From contig NZ_CP079195.1 of NCBI RefSeq assembly GCF_019263805.1, forward strand, positions 2,207,501 to 2,271,500: a stretch of 64,000 bases of DNA, in the 5' to 3' direction. The stretch comes from Polaribacter sp. NJDZ03 (GTDB lineage Bacteria; Bacteroidota; Bacteroidia; Flavobacteriales; Flavobacteriaceae). The notes beneath the pieces were generated by a model. It was not told where the DNA came from. It saw only the letters and a program-made list of their open reading frames with translations, and made no database searches. Shown one piece after another: positions 57,400 through 64,000 of this stretch. The position numbers and the translations under genes are program-made. Numbering within the stretch: the stretch's first letter is position 1; the number at the start of each line of letters is the position of its first letter.

Positions 57400-57789
57400 A
57401 TGAGTACAATAGTTTTTAACCGAGAAATAAAGAGACTAATTTCAAACGAAAATCATCCTGTATTGAACTTTATAAAAGATGAATTTAAAAACAGCAATCG
57501 GAATAAAAGTTATTATGGATTTTTTGATAGTTTTTTATTCAATTATGGAGTTTTGACTTTAGGTTACTCACCAATAATAAATGGAAATAAATATGTTCCA
57601 TATGTAAATTGCAGTCGGAATAATATTTTTCGTGAGGAAAAAGGAATTACAGACTTATCACAAAAAGCTGAAAATATGACTGAATGTCAAAAAATAATGG
57701 CTGAATATTTAATTAGTCGTTTGAAATGTTTGAATGTTGAAAACTTTAAATCCTGGAATTCTGAATTGAATTACGAAATTTTAGCCTGA
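57400..57789 (+). CDS. Cassette 21: small hypothetical protein
   Basis: This 129-residue soluble protein starts at ATG (MSTIVFNREIKRLISNENHP). It contains NKSYYGFFDSFLFNYGVLTL and YVPYVNCSRNNIF and ends in a helix. There is no signal peptide and the family is not recognised. A likely real gene because it fills its cassette (57356-57930) in the expected orientation and ends just before attC21. Confidence 0.62.
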   Translation: MSTIVFNREIKRLISNENHPVLNFIKDEFKNSNRNKSYYGFFDSFLFNYGVLTLGYSPIINGNKYVPYVNCSRNNIFREEKGITDLSQKAENMTECQKIMAEYLISRLKCLNVENFKSWNSELNYEILA

Positions 57790-57802
57790 AAGAAAACACT
57801 AC

Positions 57803-57936
57803 AGCCAACACCGTATAAAAAAAATTGCTAAATTAGTGCTTAATTAAAGGCAGTTGCATTTTTATCAACTTCTGAATTTCCTTCGGAAATTCCTCGCTGA
57901 CAAAACCGCAACTTTCCTTATACATCAACGTTAGCA
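57803..57936 (+). repeat. attC21 (arm type A variant)
   Basis: R'' AGCCAAC matches GTTGGCT, extending to TACAGCCAAC against GTTGGCTGTA. The central hairpin is longer, GAATTTCCTTCGGAAATTC. It ends at GTTAGCA. Confidence 0.92.
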
Positions 57937-57960
57937 CACATAAAAAAATCCAAGAGAAAG

Positions 57961-59169
57961 ATGGGAACATTTATTACTTTATTAATTGTTGGAGGAATTA
58001 TTCTTTTGATTGTGAAATCTTCTAAAAAAAGTACACAATCAAAAAATAACACGAAGGAACAAAATCCAATAACTGTTGAAATAAAAACATCTTATAGTTC
58101 AAGTTCAAGTTCATATAAAGCAGAAAAATTCCCGCCAATTCAACAAGATTCTAATGAAGATTGGATTTTAAATCCTAAATCACCATTTAAACTCACACTA
58201 CAAAATGCAGAAAAGCAAATAGCGGAAAAAATAAGAATAATTTTAGATGACGATGAAATTAGAGAATATGAAAAAGAAAAGGAATTAGTTGGACTATTCG
58301 CATTACATAATCTTCGTCTTAAAGAAATAGAATCTTATAAAAATGAATATGGAAAACAATATTTTGAAAAAATTGAAAAACTAAAAAAAGAATCAAAAGA
58401 TTGGGAAATTTCAGGAATTAAAGACAAAGAAGATATTCTTATAGACTTTAGAAAAACAGCAATAAGTGAACTTTACGAAAGAGCTAATTGCAATTTAGAA
58501 ATACTTTTTGAACACGAGCCAAAAGACATAACAATAGACGATGAATTAATAAAGGAATATGGTTTTAAAAATATACAAACATATTTAAGTTACGCAGATA
58601 AATTAGATAAAGTTCGTGTAATGTCAGCAGATTCATATCCTCGACCAATATTTGAAAAACTTTCTGAATTGGGATTATCAAAAAGAGGAAATGAAATACC
58701 GAATGACGAAATATTACTCACTTTAACTCTTAAAGACCTAAATCAAATAGCAGATAATCAGGAAAAGAAATATTACAGAAAAAAACAAGCTGTAGATTTT
58801 ATTTTAGAAAAAAATAATGTAGAAGAGTTAATTGGAAAGAAAATTTCACTGAGAGAACTTTTTAAATTAAATCCATTACCGGAAAAATACAATTCGATTA
58901 ATCTCAATGAACTTTCCAAAACTTGGAAATATCACGAAGAAGAAGTAAAATTACTAACACAAACATTTAGAAATTCATTTTATTCCTGGCAAGAACTAAG
59001 AGGAGATAAAGAATATATTAAAGGATATAAAGTTCAACCATTACATAACGAAAATGCTTGCCCAAAAGCGATAGAATGTTCTAAGAAAAAGTATTCAAAA
59101 AATTCACCACCGAAAGTACCATTTCATATTGGTTGTGATTGTTATTTGAATCAAGAATTGGACTTTTAA
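57961..59169 (+). CDS. Cassette 22: membrane-anchored hypothetical protein with C-terminal Cys cluster
   Basis: This 402-residue protein has one N-terminal membrane helix (FITLLIVGGIILLIV), then a Ser-rich linker (SYSSSSSSYK). A mostly helical, highly charged body follows. The tail has CPKAIECSKKK and HIGCDCYLNQ, four closely placed Cys plus His that could bind zinc. The family is not recognised; similar tails occur in small uncharacterised domains. It is alone in its cassette. Confidence 0.65.
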   Translation: MGTFITLLIVGGIILLIVKSSKKSTQSKNNTKEQNPITVEIKTSYSSSSSSYKAEKFPPIQQDSNEDWILNPKSPFKLTLQNAEKQIAEKIRIILDDDEIREYEKEKELVGLFALHNLRLKEIESYKNEYGKQYFEKIEKLKKESKDWEISGIKDKEDILIDFRKTAISELYERANCNLEILFEHEPKDITIDDELIKEYGFKNIQTYLSYADKLDKVRVMSADSYPRPIFEKLSELGLSKRGNEIPNDEILLTLTLKDLNQIADNQEKKYYRKKQAVDFILEKNNVEELIGKKISLRELFKLNPLPEKYNSINLNELSKTWKYHEEEVKLLTQTFRNSFYSWQELRGDKEYIKGYKVQPLHNENACPKAIECSKKKYSKNSPPKVPFHIGCDCYLNQELDF

Positions 59170-59188
59170 ATTAATCAAAAATTACGTG

Positions 59189-59324
59189 TGCTAACACCGT
59201 GTATAAAAAATTGCTTAATTTAGTACTTAACCAAAGTTAGTTGCATTTTTATAAACTTCTATTTTCCTGCGGAAAATAGCCGTTCATTTAAAACGCAACT
59301 TTCCATAACACAACAACGTTGGCA
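59189..59324 (+). repeat. attC22 (arm type A)
   Basis: R'' TGCTAAC matches GTTAGCA, extending to TGTGCTAAC against GTTAGCACA. Arms GTGTATAAAAAATTGC and GCAACTTTCCATAACAC. At 136 bp it is the longest copy. It ends at GTTGGCA. Confidence 0.92.
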
Positions 59325-59335
59325 ATAATTAAAAA

Positions 59336-60106
59336 ATGGAATTTGAAGAGATAATTTTTGAAGGATTAAGAAACACCTATTTTGAGCATCAGGAATTACA
59401 GTTCTCTTTTTTTGATGAGAATATTTTTAATATTACAGAATATTTAATTACTGTAAACATATGTAAGTCAATACACTTGTGGAATAAGAAAAATAAATAT
59501 CCATATAAAATTGAATTAGAAAAAAAGACATTTGATTTTTTTAGAAACTGTTTCGATAATCATAAACGTGATGGTGAAACTATTTTTTCTCCAACTATAT
59601 TTTCTATTCACGAAAAAGGATTTAAAGAAAATATAGAGAAAATAAGGAAAGGGAGATTAGATATTGCTTTAAGTAAAAACGAAACCAATTACAAGGGAAG
59701 TTCAGAATATATATTTGAAATTAAATCTATTAACCCACAACCGAGTCTATTATTAAAAGATTTTGAAAGAATTAAAAGATTTTTAAATACTGAAATTAAA
59801 GGTTTTAAAAATTATTTTAAAGCAGGTTATTTGATTTTCTTTATACATCATAACAATTTCAAAAAAATAGAAACTAAAAAGGAATTGTCTGATAAAAAAG
59901 AACAAAGGTTAAAACGAATTAAAGATAAATTAGAAGAAATATGTCCAAATAATATTTCATTAAAAATACAAACTGATAACATTGTACATTATGGAGTAGA
60001 ACAACTTAGATTGGAAAATGGTTTTGATTACAATGAAGAATCATATAAAACACTAATATTTTCTTCTGTAATAATAAAAATAGAAACTATTGCCAACACC
60101 GTATAA
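59336..60106 (+). CDS. Cassette 23: nuclease-like protein (possible PD-(D/E)XK fold), stop codon in attC
   Basis: This 256-residue soluble protein (MEFEEIIFEGLRNTYFEHQE) has a central GRLDIALSKNE strand followed by YIFEIKSIN, an Asp and Glu-X-Lys spacing seen in PD-(D/E)XK enzymes. The catalytic reading is by motif only and the family is not named. The frame continues through the R'' core and ends at the TAA in CCGTATAA of attC23, so the last residues (ANTV) come from the site. Confidence 0.65.
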   Translation: MEFEEIIFEGLRNTYFEHQELQFSFFDENIFNITEYLITVNICKSIHLWNKKNKYPYKIELEKKTFDFFRNCFDNHKRDGETIFSPTIFSIHEKGFKENIEKIRKGRLDIALSKNETNYKGSSEYIFEIKSINPQPSLLLKDFERIKRFLNTEIKGFKNYFKAGYLIFFIHHNNFKKIETKKELSDKKEQRLKRIKDKLEEICPNNISLKIQTDNIVHYGVEQLRLENGFDYNEESYKTLIFSSVIIKIETIANTV

Positions 60107-60223
60107 ACTTTATTGCTGGTTTTAGCTCACTTGGGAAATTCCTCCGGAATTTCGCCGTTCGTGTTTTATTTACTAAATTCACTGCTGAAACAACGCAACA
60201 AAGCTTATACAACAACGTTGGCA
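60091..60223 (+). repeat. attC23 (arm type B)
   Basis: R'' TGCCAAC matches GTTGGCA, extending to ATTGCCAAC against GTTGGCAAT. Hairpin GAAATTCCTCCGGAATTTC. It provides the stop codon for the cassette gene. Confidence 0.92.
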
Positions 60224-60307
60224 TTCATTGAGAGCCACTTTATAAAAAAAGTAGATAAGAATAATTTTTTAAGTCGTTATCCTAAGGAATTTAAAAAGCG
60301 AAAAAAC

Positions 60308-60907
60308 ATGAATAATAGTAAAATAGTAATAGTAATTTTGAGTCTTTGTATCTTTTCTTGTAAAAAAGAAAACAAATATGATAATCCCGAAAAATTATGT
60401 CAAATAATTAAAAAAATCCATGATGATGATCAGAAATATAGACAATTAATGATAGATCCATTTTTTGATATATTAGATTCAATTAAAAAGTCTGAAGGTA
60501 TCTCTAAGAAAGAGTATAGCGGTTTTTCAGAAGAGAAGCAGTTGGCTTATGGGAGAATTGCAAGAGCAATTACAAACAAACGAGAATTGAAGTTTACTAA
60601 ACAGCAAGAGGACTCCTTAATGCAATTGCAAATAGTACTTGACAATAAAAATACAGAATTATTAATAGATATTATCAAAAAAAGAGGTTTCCCAAATCTT
60701 CCTGATTGTAAAGAAGAACAATTTCCTGCTATAACTTTAAGGCACTCGCAAAATCAATATTGGGATGAAATAAGAATTTTAATTGAGAAAGAATTTAAAT
60801 TAGGTAACATGAATAAAGGGCAATTTAAAATTATATTAAATCATATAAATGGTCGTGAAGAGTTTAGTATAACAAAAGAGAAATTTAGCAATTTAGAACT
60901 TAAATAA
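60308..60907 (+). CDS. Cassette 24: hypothetical lipoprotein
   Basis: This 199-residue protein starts at the ATG at 60308 (MNNSKIVIVILSLCIFSCKK), a lipoprotein signal with Cys18. A longer open frame reaches back into attC23 but reads through the recombination site and is rejected as the start. The mature protein is helical and charged (KEYSGFSEEKQLAYGRIARA, RGFPNLPDCKEEQFPAITLR). The family is not recognised. About 90 bp between the border and the start could hold a promoter. Confidence 0.7.
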   Translation: MNNSKIVIVILSLCIFSCKKENKYDNPEKLCQIIKKIHDDDQKYRQLMIDPFFDILDSIKKSEGISKKEYSGFSEEKQLAYGRIARAITNKRELKFTKQQEDSLMQLQIVLDNKNTELLIDIIKKRGFPNLPDCKEEQFPAITLRHSQNQYWDEIRILIEKEFKLGNMNKGQFKIILNHINGREEFSITKEKFSNLELK

Positions 60908-61008
60908 TGATGTTTTTTATTATGACCTTATATTAAATTTATTAAACAGAAATTTTAAAATAGAAAGAAAAACATTAGCGAATAAAACTAACCTTAAAAA
61001 CAACGAAA

Positions 61009-61141
61009 TGCCAACACCGTATAAACTTTATTGCTGGTTTTAGCTCACTTGGGAAATTCCTCCGGAATTTCGCCGTTCGTGTTTTATTTACTAAATTCAC
61101 TGCTTAAACAACACAACAAAGCTTATACATCAACGTTGGGC
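61009..61141 (+). repeat. attC24 (arm type B)
   Basis: R'' TGCCAAC matches GTTGGCA, and the extension AATGCCAAC against GTTGGCATT differs from that of cassette 23. One arm reads CACAACAAAGCTTATAC, a change of the usual CGCAAC. It ends at GTTGGGC. Confidence 0.92.
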
Positions 61142-61200
61142 ACAAGCAAAAAAAAGGAAGAAAAACAGTATAATAAAACATAAAATTATACTTTTACAAA

Positions 61201-62223
61201 ATGGAGAAAAAATCTAGTTTAACTAATCATCAAAGTGACTTAATAGAAAGTATTAAATCTATTATTTCAAATTCACGAAAAAAAGTTGCAACTAAGGTAA
61301 ATCATGAATTAATCCTGACTTATTGGAAAATTGGTGAACAAATTCTTTTGAATGAGCAGAAAGAAAGTCTTGATATGAAAACAGCAAATCAAGTAATTCT
61401 AAAACTTTCTAAAGAATTAACAAATGAATTAGGTCGTGGATTTTCTCGTTCTAATTTATTTAATATGAGAAAACTACATCTTGAATATAAAGATATCCAG
61501 ACACTGTCTGGACACTTAAGTTGGTCTCATCTCTGTGAATTATTAATAATAGAAAATTTAGAAAAAAGACAGTTTTATGAAACTGAGACAAAAAATTCTA
61601 AATGGTCAATAAGAGAATTAAAAAGACAAATAGATAGTTCTCTTTTTGAAAGATTATTACTTTCTTCTGGAAAAGCTAATAAAGAAAAAATAATAGAATT
61701 ATCTAAAAAAGGACAAGAAGTAACTAAACCTGAAGATATTGTAAAAAGTCCTTATGTTTTTGAATTTCTGGGAATTCCAGAAAACAAACCAATGCTAGAA
61801 AAAGATTTAGAAGCAAAGTTAATTAGACATATTGAGGATTTCTTATTAGAGTTAGGAAAAGGTTTTATGTTTGTTGGATCTCAACAAAGAGTAACAATTA
61901 ATAATACTCACTATTACGTAGATATGGTTTTTTATAACAAAATATTAAAATCATATATATTAATAGAACTTAAAACTACTAAGCTAAAAATATCAGATGG
62001 AGGACAATTAAACACTTATTTGAATTATTACAAAACTGAAGTTAATGATGATAATGACAATCCTCCTATTGGAATAATTTTATGTACCGAGAAAGATGAA
62101 ATTACAGCTGAATATATTTTAGGCGGATTTGAAAATAATGTATTTGCTTCAAAATACACTTACATATTACCAAACAAGGAAGATTTAATTAAAGAATTAG
62201 AAGAAGTAATTAAAAATGAATAG
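61201..62223 (+). CDS. Cassette 25: DUF1016/YhcG-family PDDEXK nuclease
   Basis: This 340-residue protein has the DUF1016 N-terminal helical domain at about 10-160 (RKKVATKVNHELILTYWKIG, LGRGFSRSNLFNMRKLHLEY, LSWSHLCELL) and the C-terminal PDDEXK nuclease at about 185-335. Catalytic residues are Asp241 (YVDMVFYNK), Glu256 and Lys258 (LIELKTTK). The family is common near restriction and mobile elements, and some members take part in DNA metabolism or defence. Activity is predicted, not shown. It is alone in its cassette with the stop just before attC25. Confidence 0.92.
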   Translation: MEKKSSLTNHQSDLIESIKSIISNSRKKVATKVNHELILTYWKIGEQILLNEQKESLDMKTANQVILKLSKELTNELGRGFSRSNLFNMRKLHLEYKDIQTLSGHLSWSHLCELLIIENLEKRQFYETETKNSKWSIRELKRQIDSSLFERLLLSSGKANKEKIIELSKKGQEVTKPEDIVKSPYVFEFLGIPENKPMLEKDLEAKLIRHIEDFLLELGKGFMFVGSQQRVTINNTHYYVDMVFYNKILKSYILIELKTTKLKISDGGQLNTYLNYYKTEVNDDNDNPPIGIILCTEKDEITAEYILGGFENNVFASKYTYILPNKEDLIKELEEVIKNE

Positions 62224-62228
62224 CCAGT

Positions 62229-62362
62229 GCCCAACACCGTGTATTAAAAATTGCTAAATTAGTGCTTAACCAAAAGTAGTTGCTTTTTTACTCACTTCAA
62301 TTTTCCAGTGGAAAATAGCCGCTAATTAAAAACGCAACTTTCAATACACAACAACGTTGGCA
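62229..62362 (+). repeat. attC25 (arm type A)
   Basis: R'' GCCCAAC matches GTTGGGC, extending to GTGCCCAAC. Arms GTGTATTAAAAATTGC and GCAACTTTCAATACAC. The central hairpin ATTTTCCAGTGGAAAAT is altered on both sides of its loop. It ends at GTTGGCA. Confidence 0.92.
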
Positions 62363-62380
62363 ATAATAAAAAACGAACCT

Positions 62381-63202
62381 ATGAAAAGAACAATTTTATT
62401 AGTAATTTTATTAGTATTTAATTATTCATATTCTCAAAATTTAACGATTTCGGGAATCGTAAAGACGAATAATAATAAAAAGTTAGAATATGTAAATATT
62501 GGAATTAAGAAAAAAAATATCGGGACAATTTCAAATGAAAATGGAAATTTTTCAATAATTTTTGATAAATCATTTATAAAAGATAGTCTTACTTTTTCCT
62601 ATGTAGGTTATAAAAATCTAACAATTAAAATAGAAGATATAAAGTCAAGAAAGTTAAATGAATTTATTTTATTTGAGGAACCAACTGAATTAAAGGAAGT
62701 TGTAATTTCTACAAGAAAAAGAAAAATAAGAAAATTAGGGACAAAATCTTATGTTTCAATGGTTGCTGGTTATCTTTGGAATAGAGAAAACTTTGAAAAC
62801 AGAGACATTATTGAACACGCAAAATATTTGAATATTAAAAAACCATCTAAAATACTAAATTTAAATATGAATTTATTCAATGTGTTTGTAGATTCAATGA
62901 CTTTTAGAATAAATTTTTATACGGTAAAAGATAAATTACCAAACAAAAGAATACATAATATCATTTTAACAAAAAACATAAAAGAAGGATGGAATTTATT
63001 CGATTTAAAGGATTTTGATTTAAAATATGACCAACCTGTTTTTATAACATTTGAATATATCCCAAAGACAAAAACAGATGAAGAACCTTGCAGAATAAGT
63101 GGACAATTTCTTGGAAAGTCTATTAATAGAGTTTCAAGTTTAGGTACTTGGAATATAAATAAAGGAAAATCAATGGCAATGTATGTTGAGATAGAACAAT
63201 AA
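62381..63202 (+). CDS. Cassette 26: secreted protein with carboxypeptidase-regulatory-like domain
   Basis: This 273-residue protein starts at ATG 62381 with a signal peptide (MKRTILLVILLVFNYSYSQ). An upstream in-frame TTG lies in the attC border and is not preferred. Residues 22-100 are a CarboxypepD_reg-like beta-sandwich (ISGIVKTNNNKKLEYVNIGI, NENGNFSIIF, LTFSYVGYKN), the same fold as at the SusC N-terminus, followed by ELKEVVIS. The C-terminal half (WNLFDLKDFDLKY, VFITFEYIPK) is a second sandwich. It is probably cell-envelope associated; its function is unknown. Confidence 0.8.
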   Translation: MKRTILLVILLVFNYSYSQNLTISGIVKTNNNKKLEYVNIGIKKKNIGTISNENGNFSIIFDKSFIKDSLTFSYVGYKNLTIKIEDIKSRKLNEFILFEEPTELKEVVISTRKRKIRKLGTKSYVSMVAGYLWNRENFENRDIIEHAKYLNIKKPSKILNLNMNLFNVFVDSMTFRINFYTVKDKLPNKRIHNIILTKNIKEGWNLFDLKDFDLKYDQPVFITFEYIPKTKTDEEPCRISGQFLGKSINRVSSLGTWNINKGKSMAMYVEIEQ

Positions 63203-63217
63203 ATTGAAAATTACTAT

Positions 63218-63350
63218 TGCCAACACCGTATAAACTTTATTGCTGGTTTTAGCTCACTTGGGAAATTCCTCCGGAATTTCGCCGTTCGTGTTTTATTTAC
63301 TAAATTCACTGCTTAAACAACGCAACAAAGCTTATACAACAACGTTAGCC
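63218..63350 (+). repeat. attC26 (arm type B)
   Basis: R'' TGCCAAC matches GTTGGCA, extending to ATTGCCAAC. Hairpin GAAATTCCTCCGGAATTTC. It ends at GTTAGCC, the border of the last, incomplete cassette. Confidence 0.92.
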
Positions 63351-63367
63351 AAAATTAAAATCCGAAC

Positions 63368-64000
63368 TTGAAACAAAGATTAGTAATAAAAGGAACAATA
63401 TTAACCTACGGAGAAAAATGGGTTGTTGGAAATGAAGATTATTCTTCAATATTGCTTTCTGTAGCTAATAGTTGGAAATCGAATAATTTTTCACCACAAG
63501 ACGAATTAACAGTAAATATTGAATCTTGGAAATCCAGAGAGTTTGGAAAAATAAAATCTTCAATTTATGGATATACTAGTGACTTACACAATCTTTCAAT
63601 TAACTATTGTTTTTTAAAGGAAACTCTTGAAAGTTCAGAAATTAATAAACATAAAGCTAATCTTTATGTTAGCTTACTTCTTGAAAATTATTTTACAAAC
63701 ATTCGTAGTCTTTATGATTTTTTATTTCACATTATAAAAATATGTTTAACAGATAAACAACTAAAAACATATCCTGAAACAGATTCTTTAAATAAACTTA
63801 TTAAGTTTTCAAAAAACAAAAATAATAAGGAAAAACTTCCTGAAAGAATTCAACATTTTCTTTTAGACATTGAACCCTATCTCGATGAAATCAGAACTAT
63901 AAGAGATTTTATTGTTCATAAAGGAAAGGAGATCATTATTACAAAAAAAGATAACCAACTGTTTATAAGAATCCCAAAAACAGGTTTATATAGTAATGAT
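63368..64000 (+). CDS. Cassette 27 (partial): HEPN-domain protein
   Basis: The frame starts at TTG 63368 (MKQRLVIKGTILTYGEKWVV) and is open for 211 codons to the window edge. The first 60 residues look strand-rich. From about 90 on it is helical, with LLENYFTNIRSLYDFLFHII and then RTIRDFIVHKGKE, the R-X4-H signature of HEPN domains (Arg179, His184). This resembles Cthe_2314-like HEPN proteins. RNase activity is possible. The C-terminus and attC lie beyond the window. Confidence 0.68.
   Translation, partial: MKQRLVIKGTILTYGEKWVVGNEDYSSILLSVANSWKSNNFSPQDELTVNIESWKSREFGKIKSSIYGYTSDLHNLSINYCFLKETLESSEINKHKANLYVSLLLENYFTNIRSLYDFLFHIIKICLTDKQLKTYPETDSLNKLIKFSKNKNNKEKLPERIQHFLLDIEPYLDEIRTIRDFIVHKGKEIIITKKDNQLFIRIPKTGLYSND

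Noticed and set aside
60113..60307. Extended N-terminus for the cassette 24 gene, reaching into attC23
   Set aside because: The frame reads through the recombination site, and the clear lipoprotein signal starts at 60308.
38197..63350. The regularly recurring repeats as a CRISPR array
   Set aside because: Repeats are about 133 bp with internal inverted arms and are separated by 0.4-2.8 kb holding genes. CRISPR repeats are 23-47 bp with spacers of similar length, and no cas gene is present.

Overview
The window looks like the chromosome of a marine member of the Flavobacteriaceae (Bacteroidota). It is AT-rich and carries SusC/SusD pairs, a hybrid two-component sensor, a type 9 secretion sorting tail, TTG starts and long A-rich spacers. 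Without a database search the genus cannot be fixed, though a Polaribacter-like organism would fit.

Bases 1-24.6 kb form a xylan/xylose utilisation locus, all on the minus strand. Transcription enters at xylB (24.6 kb) and runs through xylA, an MFS sugar/H+ symporter, transketolase and a small transaldolase. A DUF5060-type putative glycoside hydrolase and a hybrid two-component regulator follow, then a GH3 enzyme with a PA14 insert, SusC, SusD and a truncated VCBS/ASPIC lipoprotein. Oligosaccharides would be bound and imported by SusCD and cut by the hydrolases. Xylose would then pass through XylA/XylB into the pentose phosphate pathway. A 43-bp motif is shared upstream of xylB and the DUF5060 gene.

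Bases 25.2-36.4 kb hold an ISL3-family insertion sequence with a perfect 8-bp target duplication, a tRNA-Gln(TTG), and ordinary chromosomal genes (DUF2723 membrane protein, polysaccharide deacetylase, thioredoxin-like protein, metallophosphoesterase, polA).

Bases 36.5-64 kb are the striking part: a tyrosine recombinase gene followed 34 bp later by an integron-like array of at least 27 cassettes, all on the plus strand, running off the window edge. Twenty-six complete attC-like sites (132-136 bp each) separate them. Every cassette starts with GTTRNNN and ends in an attC whose first bases are its reverse complement, usually extending to 9-10 bp. The inner arms of each attC covary between sites, and their A/C mismatches on the plus strand become T-G wobbles on the minus strand, so the bottom strand folds better, as in true integrons. 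The adjacent recombinase, however, lacks the insertion between the catalytic Lys and His that marks IntI integrases, and it is transcribed towards the array. This is either an unusual integron or an integron-like system driven by a different recombinase lineage.

Cassette cargo includes an IRG-like GTPase, two HEPN proteins, a DUF1016/PDDEXK nuclease, another nuclease-like protein, lipoproteins, a zinc metalloprotease, an AraC regulator with a serine hydrolase (two genes in one cassette), and several unknowns. Ten cassettes have no convincing gene. These fall into repeat families that share sequence words, including one cassette present four times.
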